A stretch of 64,000 bases of DNA from Saprospiraceae bacterium (GCA_028279185.1 JANQSS010000099.1:62001-126000); one strand, 5' to 3'; shown: positions 26,962 through 37,376, numbered from the stretch's first letter. Numbers and translations are program-made. Notes: a model not told the origin generated them from the letters alone.

Positions 26962-29229
26962 ATGCCATTTGACATTGATTTAATCAGAAGACATTACGAA
27001 ACATTACGTGCACGTGTTGACCAGGTCAAATCGACTGTACGCAGGCCGTTGACCCTGTCAGAGAAGATCTTGTATACGCATTTACATGCCGAATCCCCAT
27101 TACAGGAATATGGCAGGGGGAAGGACTACGTAATGTTTGCTCCCGATCGCGTTGCGATGCAGGATGCTACTGCCCAAATGGCGCTATTACAATTCATGAT
27201 GGCAGGTCGAGACAAGGTCGCTGTTCCTTCTACTGTGCATTGTGATCACTTGATACAAGCAAAAACCGGTGCAGATACTGACTTGAAAGCTGCGCTGGAC
27301 ATAAATTCGGAAGTATACGACTTCCTCGCGTCGGTCTGCAATAAGTACGGAGCCGGGTTTTGGAAACCAGGCGCTGGTATTATTCATCAGATCGTATTGG
27401 AGAACTATGCCTTCCCCGGCGGAATGATGATAGGAACCGATTCGCACACACCAAACGGTGGAGGACTGGGAATGGTCGCCATCGGTGTTGGTGGGGCGGA
27501 TGCTGTGGATGTTATGGCCGGGATGCCATGGGAGTTGAAATTCCCTAAACTTATTGGCGTAAAACTCACAGGCGAGTTAAGTGGTTGGACATCTTCGAAA
27601 GATGTCATACTCAAAGTAGCTGGCATCTTAACCGTTAAAGGTGGTACCGGTGCAATCGTCGAATACTTTGGTCCAGGCGCAACATCGTTGTCTTGTACCG
27701 GAAAAGGAACAATTTGCAATATGGGTGCGGAAATTGGTGCTACTACGTCAATTTTCGGGTACGACGAGGCCATGGCACGGTATTTACGCGCAACTGAACG
27801 ATCAGAAATCGCTGAATTGGCAAATGGGGTACGTGAATATCTTACAGGAGATGAAGAATGCTATGCCAACCCGGAAAAATACTTTGATCGCGTGATCGAA
27901 ATTGATCTTTCGACATTAGAGCCACATATAAACGGACCTTACACTCCCGATTTGGCTTGGCCTATCTCCAAATTCGCAGATGCCGTTGATGAAAATGACT
28001 ACCCCCCTGTACTAGAAGTTGGGCTCATAGGATCATGCACAAACTCCTCGTACGAAGACATTATGCGTTCTGCTTCGCTTGCCAAGCAGGCCAAAGAGAA
28101 AGGACTGAAAGTCAAGTCCGAATTCACCGTCACGCCAGGATCGGAAATGATTCGCTACACAGTGGAACGAGACGGCCTACTTGATACATTTGAAGCCATT
28201 GGGGGTGTCGTGCTTGCAAATGCCTGCGGACCGTGCATTGGCCAGTGGGCCAGACATATGGAAGATCCAACTCGAAAAAACTCTATCATCACATCATTTA
28301 ATAGAAATTTTGCTAAGCGAAATGATGGTAATAGAGCCACACATGCTTTTGTCGCATCCCCCGAGATAGTGACGGCAATGGCTATTTCAGGCAGTATGAA
28401 GTTTAATCCGCTTACAGATACGTTGACAAATGAAAATGGAGCGGAAGTTAAATTAGATCCACCAGTTGGCGTCGAACTACCACCTAAAGGCTTTGACGTT
28501 GAAGATGCTGGATTTATTCCGCCTGCGAGTGATGGCAGCGGAATTGAGGTAGTGGTGTCGCCCACGTCTGATCGGTTACAATTATTGACGCCATTTAAAC
28601 CTATAACGTCTGACCAACTAAAGGGTATGCGCACCCTCATCAAGGCAAAAGGAAAATGCACTACCGATCATATTTCAATGGCCGGCCCATGGTTGAAATA
28701 CCGTGGCCACCTGGAAAATATTTCAAATAACTGTTATATCGGTGCTATTAACGCCTACAATGACGAAGCGAATAAAGTGCTCAATTTTGTTACCAATGAA
28801 TACATGGCTGTGCCCGACTCGGCTCGAACGTACCAGCAAGCGGGAATAGGCACGGTTGTCTTTGGTGAAGAGAATTTAGGGGAAGGCTCTTCTCGAGAGC
28901 ATGCGGCCATGGAACCGCGATTTTTAGGTGTCAATGCAGTCATTGTCAAGTCTTTTGCCCGTATTCATGAAACGAACCTTAAGAAACAAGGAATGCTTGC
29001 GTTGACTTTCGCAAATCCTTCAGATTACGATTTAGTTCGTCAGGATGATGAAATCGATATTTTGGGATTAGACAGCATGGAAAGGGGAAAACCACTACAA
29101 GTTGTGCTTCGACACAGCGACGGAACACAGGATAGTTTTGATGTAAATCACACCTATAATGCTGCACAGATCGAATGGGTCCGAGCCGGGTCCGCATTGA
29201 ATAAAATCAGAGAAGAACTCGCTAAATAG
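26962..29229 (+). CDS. acn: Aconitate hydratase
   Basis: This TCA-cycle enzyme interconverts citrate and isocitrate through a 4Fe-4S cluster. The 755-residue protein matches the mitochondrial-type aconitase: the three cluster cysteines are Cys358 ([12 protein letters not shown]) and Cys421/Cys424 ([11 protein letters not shown]), active-site strands [14 protein letters not shown] and [11 protein letters not shown] are present, and the C-terminal swivel domain has [12 protein letters not shown]. Length is normal. The next gene follows after seven bases and may be co-transcribed. Confidence 0.96.
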   Translation: MPFDIDLIRRHYETLRARVDQVKSTVRRPLTLSEKILYTHLHAESPLQEYGRGKDYVMFAPDRVAMQDATAQMALLQFMMAGRDKVAVPSTVHCDHLIQAKTGADTDLKAALDINSEVYDFLASVCNKYGAGFWKPGAGIIHQIVLENYAFPGGMMIGTDSHTPNGGGLGMVAIGVGGADAVDVMAGMPWELKFPKLIGVKLTGELSGWTSSKDVILKVAGILTVKGGTGAIVEYFGPGATSLSCTGKGTICNMGAEIGATTSIFGYDEAMARYLRATERSEIAELANGVREYLTGDEECYANPEKYFDRVIEIDLSTLEPHINGPYTPDLAWPISKFADAVDENDYPPVLEVGLIGSCTNSSYEDIMRSASLAKQAKEKGLKVKSEFTVTPGSEMIRYTVERDGLLDTFEAIGGVVLANACGPCIGQWARHMEDPTRKNSIITSFNRNFAKRNDGNRATHAFVASPEIVTAMAISGSMKFNPLTDTLTNENGAEVKLDPPVGVELPPKGFDVEDAGFIPPASDGSGIEVVVSPTSDRLQLLTPFKPITSDQLKGMRTLIKAKGKCTTDHISMAGPWLKYRGHLENISNNCYIGAINAYNDEANKVLNFVTNEYMAVPDSARTYQQAGIGTVVFGEENLGEGSSREHAAMEPRFLGVNAVIVKSFARIHETNLKKQGMLALTFANPSDYDLVRQDDEIDILGLDSMERGKPLQVVLRHSDGTQDSFDVNHTYNAAQIEWVRAGSALNKIREELAK

Positions 29230-29236
29230 AAAGTAC

Positions 29237-29686
29237 ATGTCATTAAAAGAGAGATTAATGCCTGATCTTAAAACGGCCATGAAGTCGAAAGATCAGGCGA
29301 GTTTGCGCGGCATTCGCGCCATCAAAGCGGCTTTACTCCTACTGGAGACAGACGGCAGTGGGGAGGAAATTACCGAAGAAAAAGAAATAAAATTATTGCA
29401 AAAACTCATTAAGCAACGACAGGATTCTTTGGCAATTTACACGGAGCAAGGACGAGCGGATTTAGCAAAAACAGAAAAAGAAGAAATAGACGTCATTTCG
29501 AAATACTTGCCTGCGCAATTAGACGAATCTGAACTTAAATCCATTATAGAAAAAATAATTGCAGATACAGGTGCCCAGACGATGAAAGATATGGGGCGTG
29601 TAATGGGCATGGCTGGAAAAGAAATTGCAGGGCGTGCTGATAATAAATTAGTCGCGGGTCTGGTAAAACAATTACTGACTGGATAA
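29237..29686 (+). CDS. GatB/YqeY domain protein
   Basis: A 149-residue all-helical protein of the YqeY family, related to the tail domain of the tRNA-amidotransferase subunit GatB. Typical features are LKTAMKSKD, LRGIRAIKAAL, LIKQRQDSLAIY, ISKYLPAQL and the closing GRADNKLVAGLVKQLL. It is predicted cytoplasmic; its exact role is not established. It follows aconitase by seven bases. Confidence 0.92.
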   Translation: MSLKERLMPDLKTAMKSKDQASLRGIRAIKAALLLLETDGSGEEITEEKEIKLLQKLIKQRQDSLAIYTEQGRADLAKTEKEEIDVISKYLPAQLDESELKSIIEKIIADTGAQTMKDMGRVMGMAGKEIAGRADNKLVAGLVKQLLTG

Positions 29687-29769
29687 TGCCAAATAGTATT
29701 TTCATTGTGCGCATTAAATAGCGTATTTACATTAAATTGTATTCGTCTTACGTTTTCACAATAAAATAT

Positions 29770-30420
29770 ATGACAGCTTTTTGGCGCATACTTTCAGTCA
29801 TTAGTCATCCACTACTTATCGTAACATACGCGATGATTTGCATGCTTGTGTCAAATCCCTTTATTTTCGGGTCAGCTGATTTGAGTGGCCAGCTTCCCTA
29901 TATGGCCATTGTGTTTTTTTCCACTTTCTTTATTCCAGCTCTTGCCGTCGCTATGATGAAGGCATTAAATATGGTCAATTCATTTGAACTAAAAACCCGT
30001 AAAGAACGCGTTGGTCCGCTTTTCGCAACATGTGTATTATATGCCGCATTCTACTTCAATGTAACGCGTTCGAATACATTGCCTCCGGCATTTATCAATT
30101 TCTTATTTGGCGCGCTGATCAGTTTATTTATGTGTTTATTCATTAATTCATTTTACAAAATAAGCTTACATGCTGTTGGAATGTCCGGCCTGGTCATGGG
30201 ACTCTTCATCTTCTATTTCTCAGGATCTTCTGATTCGATTACACTTGTTACAGGCACGCATACTTGGGATGTTAATTTCGTATTAATCCCTATTATTTTA
30301 CTGATAATAACTGGCCTGGTTAGTTCAGGGAGATTAATCTTAAAGGCACATCAACTGGATGAAATCTTCGCGGGTTGGTTACTGGGTGTGGCGGGTCAGG
30401 TGATTTCGGCTGTGTGGTAA
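29770..30420 (+). CDS. PAP2-related integral membrane protein
   Basis: A 216-residue protein with six or so membrane helices. Motifs in the order expected of the PAP2 phosphatase superfamily are present in reduced form: KTRKERVGP (motif 1-like), KISLHAVGMSG (motif 2-like) and SGRLILKAHQLDEIFAGWLLG (motif 3-like). Proteins of this kind are common in Bacteroidota and usually left unnamed; activity is uncertain. The frame opens with TTG at 29737, but ATG 29770 begins MTAFWRILSVISHPLL, a better N-terminus. Confidence 0.65.
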   Translation: MTAFWRILSVISHPLLIVTYAMICMLVSNPFIFGSADLSGQLPYMAIVFFSTFFIPALAVAMMKALNMVNSFELKTRKERVGPLFATCVLYAAFYFNVTRSNTLPPAFINFLFGALISLFMCLFINSFYKISLHAVGMSGLVMGLFIFYFSGSSDSITLVTGTHTWDVNFVLIPIILLIITGLVSSGRLILKAHQLDEIFAGWLLGVAGQVISAVW

Positions 30421-30488
30421 TTCAGCCGGTATATCCAAACTTCATCTATCAATTCCTTGCGACGGAGATAAACCTGCAGTCTCCTTTT

Positions 30489-32273
30489 CTATCCCTTCAC
30501 ATAATACATCTGCATGGGGCCTTTGTTTTTTACGTCGATTTCTCCCCTGGGCTCACAATCAAAGTGATGCTTAACTAAGTCGTAGGTGGCTTGCGAAATA
30601 TTCACGCGGCCGGGAGATGAATTTGACTCCATGCGCGAGGCAATATTGACCGTGTCACCCCAGATGTCGTATGCAAACTTTTTAAATCCCACTACACCGG
30701 CGACGACAGGTCCCGTATTGATTCCGATACGAATGTCGAAGGGTTTTTGAATGTGCGCCGACTCCATTTCCGATTTTGTAAAGGCAATCATGTCTAGCGC
30801 TAATTGTACGATTTTAATTGCGTGATCCTTTGTGACGAAAGGCAAACCTCCTGCACACATATAGGCATCACCGATCGTTTTTATTTTTTCCAATCCATAT
30901 TTTTCCACCAATTCATCAAATTTGGAAAAATACACGTCGAGACTTTTGACTAAGTCTTCAGGAGATAGCGTGGATGAATAACTTGTAAAACCTTTGAAGT
31001 CTGCAAAGAGTACACTTACTGAATCGAAGTGCTTGGCTTCCACTTTGCCTGTTTTCTTTAATTCCGATGCCGTTTCGTCAGGCAATATATTTAATAAGAG
31101 ATGATCCCCTCGTTTCTTTTCTCTTGAGATCGATCTATAGAACCAGATCAAGGCAAGTAATAAAATGGAAATCAGGCCAAGGATAATTTTCATTGTGCGG
31201 TTGACTAATTCCTTATTTTTTCTCTCCTGAATGGCTAAATCTAATTCCGTTTGTTTTTGCGCAATTTCAAAATCTGATCGCATGTCAGCCATCTCCTGGA
31301 CATTGTCCATGTTCATGACGCTATCTCTATATTGGATATATTCTTTAAAATGTGTCAATGCCAATGCGGGATTACCCAGTGCTTCATATACGTCATGCAT
31401 CTGATGTGCTGCGTCGCTCAATTGCTCCTTAAATCCACGCTCTTTTGAAATGTCGAGGCTTTTTTGCGCATATCGCAGGGCACGATCCATGTCGTCATTC
31501 TTTAAAAATATATCGGATAAGCTGATAAGATAGGTAGCAATCGGATGGTAAACACCTTGATGTTCCAGGATGGCCATGGCCTTGTTCATTTCATTTTCTG
31601 CGGCCCGATCTTTATTTGTTTTGGCCAAAATCATCCCTTTATTACCAAGACTATAAGCCAGGCCAATCGGATGATTTAATTTTGAAAAAAGTCCTTCTGC
31701 ACGTTGTGTATACTCTAAAGCAGAGTCCAGTTTTTCGCGAAGAAAATATTCATCTCCCAGATTTAAATAAGCCGATGCCAGATTTATTGAATCTTTTTCT
31801 TCTTTTAATACGGCAATTCCATCTTGATAATACTTAACCGACTCTAAATGATTATTGATGACGGAGAGCACATCTGCGATGGTAATGTAAATATCTCCTA
31901 ACAAATGAGGTTCGTTATACTTAACCGCATATTCTGCTGCCGAAATATAACTTTTGAGCGACGCATCCATATTGCTTTTAAGAGCGAAGGCGTTCCCTTG
32001 TTCTATGTAAGCGTTTATAAGCAAATCGAAAGCCTCTTGCTTTTCAGCTGCTTTAATGTAGGCTTGACTAAAGGAAAGCTTTTTGACAGCATCGGAGTGG
32101 TGATTTATTGCCAATTCCGAAAGCAAGACAAGTTCCTCTTCCGAAGAAATCTGCGCATGCTCATAGACCATTTCTAAACTATCAAGATAAGTCGAGTTCT
32201 GCGTGAAAGCCCATTTAAATAGAAAAACAAAACTCCAAAGCAGAAGAAAATTGTTTCTCTTCAATAAGTTCAT
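30489..32273 (-). CDS. TPR-containing membrane adenylate cyclase (class III)
   Basis: A 594-residue protein. A signal-like N-terminus (residues 1-24) is followed by tetratricopeptide repeats (about 30-310), a coiled coil (about 315-350), one membrane helix (about 353-372) and a C-terminal class III cyclase domain (about 400-594). The metal aspartates are in VLFADFKGF and IGDAYMC, the base-recognising pair is Lys in EKIKTIG and Asp in YDIWGD (ATP rather than GTP), and NIASRME carries the transition-state Asn and Arg. It probably makes cAMP in response to a periplasmic or protein-interaction signal. It is convergent with the PAP2-like gene. Confidence 0.9.
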   Translation of the reverse strand: MNLLKRNNFLLLWSFVFLFKWAFTQNSTYLDSLEMVYEHAQISSEEELVLLSELAINHHSDAVKKLSFSQAYIKAAEKQEAFDLLINAYIEQGNAFALKSNMDASLKSYISAAEYAVKYNEPHLLGDIYITIADVLSVINNHLESVKYYQDGIAVLKEEKDSINLASAYLNLGDEYFLREKLDSALEYTQRAEGLFSKLNHPIGLAYSLGNKGMILAKTNKDRAAENEMNKAMAILEHQGVYHPIATYLISLSDIFLKNDDMDRALRYAQKSLDISKERGFKEQLSDAAHQMHDVYEALGNPALALTHFKEYIQYRDSVMNMDNVQEMADMRSDFEIAQKQTELDLAIQERKNKELVNRTMKIILGLISILLLALIWFYRSISREKKRGDHLLLNILPDETASELKKTGKVEAKHFDSVSVLFADFKGFTSYSSTLSPEDLVKSLDVYFSKFDELVEKYGLEKIKTIGDAYMCAGGLPFVTKDHAIKIVQLALDMIAFTKSEMESAHIQKPFDIRIGINTGPVVAGVVGFKKFAYDIWGDTVNIASRMESNSSPGRVNISQATYDLVKHHFDCEPRGEIDVKNKGPMQMYYVKG

Positions 32274-32305
32274 ATTTAATTTTCTCTAGGACCCGTGAAA
32301 ATAAT

Positions 32306-32716
32306 CTATGTGGCTTTTCTACCATGTATGGCAATCTTAGGATCTTCGATAAATTTCTCCCCATTTACGGTATAGGCAATGGTATACGACACCGTATGCC
32401 CATCGAGCGGTCCCATGGAAAGGATTGGAACTTGCCAGGAGCCATCCGGATTTTTATGCGGAGCTTTTTTGAATACCCACATAAAATCAACCACTTTACT
32501 CCAGGGACCATTTGCTTTTATGCGCTTGATTGCATCTATGCTTTGAATACCACAACCCTTTTTTATTTGAAATTTTACCGTATCGCCCGGGCTCACGACA
32601 GTCGTAAGCCGCTCGTCCTCTTCTTTCGTATGCGCCTCATGGCCTTCGTCATCAACTATAGTAAGTGGTTTGGGTCTCTCATTTGATGCCGAAATAGTCA
32701 CGATATGCGTCGCCAT
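32306..32716 (-). CDS. Hypothetical protein
   Basis: A 136-residue protein I do not recognise. It has no signal peptide or membrane segment and is probably beta-rich, with TVKFQIKKGCG, WVFKKAPHKNPDGSW and HTVSYTIAYTVNGEKFIEDPKIAIHG. The alternating strands and the phrase TVVSPGDTVKF are reminiscent of beta-sandwich domains, but no family is claimed. I start at ATG 32716 (MATHIVTIS) rather than 32773. It lies between the cyclase and OmpA/PD40 genes on the same strand, 32 bp before the cyclase start. Confidence 0.6.
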   Translation of the reverse strand: MATHIVTISASNERPKPLTIVDDEGHEAHTKEEDERLTTVVSPGDTVKFQIKKGCGIQSIDAIKRIKANGPWSKVVDFMWVFKKAPHKNPDGSWQVPILSMGPLDGHTVSYTIAYTVNGEKFIEDPKIAIHGRKAT

Positions 32717-32820
32717 GATTCCAAGTTGTTTTCTGTTTGATAGAGCAAGAACATCCGAATATACAAGATTCATGTCGAATGTAGATTTAATCTGGCTATT
32801 GCCATTGGCATTGAAATCGC

Positions 32821-34518
32821 CTAATCCAATATCGTAATTTCTACCCGCCTATTTAAACTGCGTTCACGCTCATTTTCATTGGCATTTAATGGTTCATCGG
32901 GTCCGCGTCCTACTGTTTCTATACGATTCGCAACAATCCCCCTATGCACTAAGTAAGCTTTTATGGCCAAGGAACGTTCAGACGATAACTTCATTAATAG
33001 ATCACGAGCACCTTGATTATCCGTATGCCCCGATATTCGAATTTTTATTTCAGGGTTTTCATCCAGTAATCGAAATAACTCGTCCAATGTCGGCCGTGAA
33101 TTTTGAAGCACTATGGCTTTTGATCGAACAAATTGTATCGTATGAAGAGATAACGTTTTGCGTCGCTTAATCTCGTCTATGGACATATTAAATATTTTAT
33201 TATCGTCGGCAATATCATCCGTCTCCGTATATAAATATAAGTTGACCTCATATATATCGACGCCTTCAGGAATTAATTCATCGAAGTCATACCGATAGAC
33301 ACGTGTTTCATAGCCCGCCTTTTTAGGATACATTTTTATCTCCTCTGATGTATTGATTGTAATTTTAAATTTTCCATTGAACGTCGAATAATAATCTAAA
33401 TAATCCGTCATACTTTCTGGTCCATAATATAAATCAGCGCCAACAGGAATACCCGTATATTTATCAATGATATGTCCCACTATGGTAACTGTCCGACCTT
33501 CAATTTCTTTTTTCGGTTCGTACTTAAAAATATCGAATGAGCCCAATCGGTTGGACGAAAAATAAAAATCATTGTTTGCCGTAACGAGATGCGGATGGCT
33601 TTCGTCAAAACCGGAATTAATCGCGTTACTCAAAGGTATTGGTGGTGACCATTTGTTGTAGGAATAGTTCAGACGCTTACACATATATAAATCAGATCCG
33701 CCCTGACCGCCTGGTCTGTTCGATGCAAAATATAGATGTCGCTTATCCCTGGTCAAATGCGGAGTCGATTCTCGATAATGCGTATTGATATCAGCACCGA
33801 GGTTCCGTGGTCTCGTCCAATGATCTTCTGCTCCTGTGTAAAATGAAATGTATAGATCTGAATCCGCGGGCCCTCCGGTTCGATGCAAAGCCATTACAGC
33901 GACTTCACCATCAGATGTGACATGAACGTTGATTTCCGATTTCCGATTTTCCAGATCATTAACAAAAATGGGCTTTGGAAAGGTAGCTCCGCCATCACCT
34001 CCGAGATACATCTTTGAAATACCCTCATACATATTTCCAGACTCATAGAAATGGTTGAGAACGAAAAGCCCCTTAGGATCCTCCATTACACCCACAGCGC
34101 TATTGGGCAAGGCGCTATTGATCGGATAATCCGGGTGAATCACATGCCAGGCACCTTCCTCCATGATTTCCGCAATATATATATCTTGATTGATAGACGA
34201 GGCAATAGGCTTCTGAACAACGCGACCGGCTATTTGGGTATAAATATTCTGTAAAGTTGATTCAAAGGTCTGATCATCTGCTGTCGTTCCAATATCCACC
34301 CCATTTTGATACAAACGTCGATTGATGTCAGGGCTACCGGTTCGAGTAAAGTAAAACTGTGTGCCTGCGGTATCGGATATGAAAGCGATTTCGTCATATG
34401 CCATTGTATTTATAGGCTCCGGCAGAACAAAGACGTCCTGTGCCGACAGCTCGATCAACACGAGTGCGAGACAGAAACTTAAAATCAATCGAAAGGACAA
34501 TTTTCGTCCAATTAACAT
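32821..34518 (-). CDS. OmpA family protein with PD40 repeats
   Basis: A 565-residue envelope protein. A signal peptide (about 1-22) precedes WD40-like PD40 beta-propeller repeats (HLTRDKRHLYFASNRPGGQGGSDLYMCKR, HLVTANNDFYFSSNRLGSFDIFKYE), a carboxypeptidase-like beta-sandwich (about 350-430) and a C-terminal OmpA peptidoglycan-binding domain with IRISGHTDNQGARDLLMKLS and SLNRRVEITIL. It likely anchors the outer membrane to peptidoglycan. The start at 34518 (MLIGRKLSFRLIL) is preferred over 34542. It is divergent from the DUF4294 gene. Confidence 0.88.
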   Translation of the reverse strand: MLIGRKLSFRLILSFCLALVLIELSAQDVFVLPEPINTMAYDEIAFISDTAGTQFYFTRTGSPDINRRLYQNGVDIGTTADDQTFESTLQNIYTQIAGRVVQKPIASSINQDIYIAEIMEEGAWHVIHPDYPINSALPNSAVGVMEDPKGLFVLNHFYESGNMYEGISKMYLGGDGGATFPKPIFVNDLENRKSEINVHVTSDGEVAVMALHRTGGPADSDLYISFYTGAEDHWTRPRNLGADINTHYRESTPHLTRDKRHLYFASNRPGGQGGSDLYMCKRLNYSYNKWSPPIPLSNAINSGFDESHPHLVTANNDFYFSSNRLGSFDIFKYEPKKEIEGRTVTIVGHIIDKYTGIPVGADLYYGPESMTDYLDYYSTFNGKFKITINTSEEIKMYPKKAGYETRVYRYDFDELIPEGVDIYEVNLYLYTETDDIADDNKIFNMSIDEIKRRKTLSLHTIQFVRSKAIVLQNSRPTLDELFRLLDENPEIKIRISGHTDNQGARDLLMKLSSERSLAIKAYLVHRGIVANRIETVGRGPDEPLNANENERERSLNRRVEITILD

Positions 34519-34573
34519 AATTCTAACGGTTAAAGTGTGCAACTTTGCGTCTTATAGATGTTCTATATAAAGA

Positions 34574-35197
34574 GTGATGCGGTCAATTAAATACATCATA
34601 TTACTTTCAATCTTGTCTACTGTGGTTTATGGACAGGAAGCACCTAATACGGAATACGTTCGCATTAACGGCGAATGGGCTCCTGCGATCATTGCGGATG
34701 GGGATACGCTGATCTTGCTCGAACTTGATGAAGTGACCTTTTCTGCACCAAGACAGTTCAAAGATAAGGAAGAGGAGGCAAAATACAATAAGTATAAGCG
34801 GTATGCAGCCATTGTTTATCCATACGCGGTCAAGGCCATTAAAATATTCGCCGAAACGGAATACGTGACCCGAAACATGAAAAATCGGCAAAAACGAAAA
34901 CACATCAAGCGCCTTCAAAAACAACTTAAGGAAGAGTTCGAGGAACCACTTAAAAAACTGACTAAAACACAGGGGTACATTCTTGTCGAAATGATTGAAA
35001 ATGAACGAGATGAATCCATGTACGACTTGATAAAAAGTCTTCGCAACGGATTTTCCGCGCGATATTGGCAAACTATGGGTAAGTTCTTCGACTATGATCT
35101 AAAAGATAAATATGAATATGGTGAAGATCATATTTTAGATATGATTTTAGAAGACCTAGATGTGTCCTATGAAATTCCTTTGAGTGACGAAAACTAA
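34574..35197 (+). CDS. DUF4294 family protein
   Basis: A 207-residue exported protein conserved in Bacteroidota. A signal peptide (about 1-21) is followed by VRINGEWAPAIIADGDTLILLELDEV, a basic helical region KNRQKRKHIKRLQKQLKEEF and TLTKTQGYILVEMIE-type and YWQTMGKFFDYDLKDKY segments characteristic of DUF4294. Function unknown. It is divergent from the OmpA/PD40 gene with a 55-bp gap. Confidence 0.85.
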   Translation: MMRSIKYIILLSILSTVVYGQEAPNTEYVRINGEWAPAIIADGDTLILLELDEVTFSAPRQFKDKEEEAKYNKYKRYAAIVYPYAVKAIKIFAETEYVTRNMKNRQKRKHIKRLQKQLKEEFEEPLKKLTKTQGYILVEMIENERDESMYDLIKSLRNGFSARYWQTMGKFFDYDLKDKYEYGEDHILDMILEDLDVSYEIPLSDEN

Positions 35198-35199
35198 AT

Positions 35200-35233
35200 T
35201 TGGCTAACATCTGGTTTTTAATATCTAACTTTG
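35200..35233 (+). promoter_or_regulatory. Bacteroidota-type promoter of the hydrolase gene
   Basis: TTG (35200-35202), a 23-base spacer, then TAACTTTG (35226-35233), a perfect TAnnTTTG. The -7 element covers the TTG that opens the downstream frame at 35231, so translation must begin later; ATG 35264 is the best choice. Confidence 0.6.
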
Positions 35234-35263
35234 AGAAATTCGTTTATTTATCTCCTATTGCAA

Positions 35264-36223
35264 ATGAATTTCTACGCCTTTTTATTCACTGCTTCTTTTT
35301 TAGTTGTGGCCAAAAACGCAGCCTGTCAACATGTTATCAATTATGAAATTGAATCAAAAGGGTTAATCGAATTATCGGAAGAGGTTTCCATTCCAAAAAT
35401 AAATGCAGGCTATACATTGTGGGTCCCTGAAGATAAAAAGGCAAATGGATTAATAACTTTCTTTCACGCACGTCGTGATACAATAGAAGCTGATTTCATA
35501 GTCGAATATGCAATGGAACGTGGGTTAGCCGTTGCTTTTATTACAACAGATAACCGAGTTGAATTTCTCTTCGACAGCTCAAAAACTCAGGCATTGGAAA
35601 ATTATATTTATAATATAATTTCCACATATAATATACCAAAACACAACTTACTATACTGCGGCATGTCTTTAGCTGGAACGCGTGCACTGAAAGTTACATT
35701 ATTTGCAGACCATTCGAAATACAAAATCAAGCCAAGAGCATTAGCCATTTGTGACGCACCACTGGACATGGTACGATTCCACAAAGAAGCCATTAAAGCA
35801 AAAGAATTGAATTTTAATCCATTAGCAGCGAATGAAGGAAAATGGGTTTCGGAATATTTAGAACGAAATTTGCGAGGTGCACCTACAGCGCGATTTGAAG
35901 CTTACCTTGAATATTCTCCTTATTCCTATCATCATGATGCGGGCCAACACGCAGCTGCTTATCATGGTATTGCTGTGCGTTGCTATACCGAACCTGACAT
36001 AAAATGGTGGATGGAAACGCGAAGAAAGGATTACTATGGGATGAATGCCGTCGATCTGGCAGCCTTTATAAATGACCTACATATTCATGATCACACTGAA
36101 GCAGAACTCATTATAACAGCGGATAAGGGCCGTCGTCCGGATGGTAGTCGACATCCGCACAGTTGGAGTATTGTTGATGAAAAGGAAATGGTGGATTGGT
36201 TTTTAGGCCTCATAGCAGAATAA
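35264..36223 (+). CDS. Exported alpha/beta-hydrolase-like protein
   Basis: A 319-residue protein. ATG 35264 gives MNFYAFLFTASFLVVAKNAACQ, a credible signal peptide. The alpha/beta-hydrolase fold is suggested by LITFFHARRDT (oxyanion-side strand), the nucleophile elbow YCGMSLAGTRAL (GxSxxG), and a distal histidine in RHPHSWSIVDE. A middle insertion of about 80 residues (EYSPYSYHHDAGQHAAAYHG) probably forms the lid. Substrate unknown. It is followed by mevalonate diphosphate decarboxylase after 54 bp. Confidence 0.7.
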   Translation: MNFYAFLFTASFLVVAKNAACQHVINYEIESKGLIELSEEVSIPKINAGYTLWVPEDKKANGLITFFHARRDTIEADFIVEYAMERGLAVAFITTDNRVEFLFDSSKTQALENYIYNIISTYNIPKHNLLYCGMSLAGTRALKVTLFADHSKYKIKPRALAICDAPLDMVRFHKEAIKAKELNFNPLAANEGKWVSEYLERNLRGAPTARFEAYLEYSPYSYHHDAGQHAAAYHGIAVRCYTEPDIKWWMETRRKDYYGMNAVDLAAFINDLHIHDHTEAELIITADKGRRPDGSRHPHSWSIVDEKEMVDWFLGLIAE

Positions 36224-36277
36224 AATACCCGACTTTGCGAGCTACGACATTATGCACTTTCCTATCTTCGCCCCTCT

Positions 36278-37372
36278 ATGTCCTTACGCGATAAGTATGT
36301 CCAATCCTTGCGCTCACTATCAGAGCAACAACAAACGTCTGTTACAATTCGATGGCGAAGTCCATCTAATATCGCCCTGGTAAAATATTGGGGTAAGCAT
36401 GGAAATCAGCTTCCAATAAATCCTTCCATCAGTTTTACGCTTTCAGAATGTGCAACCGATACCTCAATTGACTTTTCCAAAAAACAGGGACCCTCTAGTC
36501 GAATTGATTTACAATTTTATTTTAACGGCGAGGAGAATGTTGCATTCGCAACTCGAATCAAGAATTACTTATCATCTATTTTAGACATATGTCCGTACCT
36601 TGTAAAGTATGACATACGAATAGAGTCCGGCAATTCATTTCCCCATTCGGCTGGAATTGCCTCTTCTGCATCGGCTTTCAGTGCGTTGGCATTGTGTATC
36701 ACCTCGTTAGAAGACATAGTTTTTCAAAATTTATCGGCAGACGAAGAATTTAGAAAGAAAGCGTCTTTTCTCGCGAGACTTGGATCTGGCTCGGCAAGTC
36801 GTTCTATTTTTGCAAAAGCAGGCTGGTGGGGACAAAGTCCATATCTGGAAGGATCATCGGACGAATTTGCAGTCGATGGAAGCGGATTACTGCATCCCGT
36901 TTTTGAAAATTTTCAAGACAGCATATTGATCGTTTCTGCGGACGCAAAATCCGTATCAAGTACCGCGGGACATCAGCTCATGGCGTATCATCCATATCGT
37001 GAGGGACGACTTACTCAAGTACATCGGCATTTAGGAGAAATAAAATCTGCGCTTCAAACCGGTGACTTAGAAAAATTTGGAACAATCGTTGAAAATGAAG
37101 CTCTCTCGCTGCACGCGCTCATGTTATCATCTTCACCTGGATACTTTTTGGTAACAGGAAAAACAATGAACGTCATCGAGAAAATTAGATTCTTTCGTAA
37201 AAACTCGAGCATCCCCTGTTACTTCACTTTGGACGCAGGCCCAAATGTGCATTTACTATATCCGAAAGAGCATGCGTCGGCAATCCAAGAATTCATAGAA
37301 CATGAATTGACCAGTGACATTAAGAACGTTTTATTTGATGAATTAGGAAATGGTCCGCAGCAATTGGTATAG
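36278..37372 (+). CDS. mvaD: Diphosphomevalonate decarboxylase
   Basis: This GHMP-family enzyme converts mevalonate diphosphate to isopentenyl diphosphate with ATP use, in the cytoplasm, so the organism makes isoprenoids at least partly by the mevalonate route. Evidence: IRWRSPSNIALVKYWGKHGNQLPINPSIS near the N-terminus (split here: SPSNIALVKYWGK), the ATP loop PHSAGIASSASAFSAL, GSGSASRSI, and FTLDAGPNVHLLY. The 364-residue length is normal for the Bacteroidota form. No other mevalonate gene is in the window. It overlaps no gene but ends four bases before the rhodanese gene. Confidence 0.93.
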   Translation: MSLRDKYVQSLRSLSEQQQTSVTIRWRSPSNIALVKYWGKHGNQLPINPSISFTLSECATDTSIDFSKKQGPSSRIDLQFYFNGEENVAFATRIKNYLSSILDICPYLVKYDIRIESGNSFPHSAGIASSASAFSALALCITSLEDIVFQNLSADEEFRKKASFLARLGSGSASRSIFAKAGWWGQSPYLEGSSDEFAVDGSGLLHPVFENFQDSILIVSADAKSVSSTAGHQLMAYHPYREGRLTQVHRHLGEIKSALQTGDLEKFGTIVENEALSLHALMLSSSPGYFLVTGKTMNVIEKIRFFRKNSSIPCYFTLDAGPNVHLLYPKEHASAIQEFIEHELTSDIKNVLFDELGNGPQQLV

Positions 37373-37376
37373 CGTC

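Noticed and set aside
28155-28661. 168-codon frame antisense to aconitase
   Set aside because: Lies wholly inside a conserved aconitase gene; composition of a reverse-frame shadow (runs of Ser, Pro, Thr).
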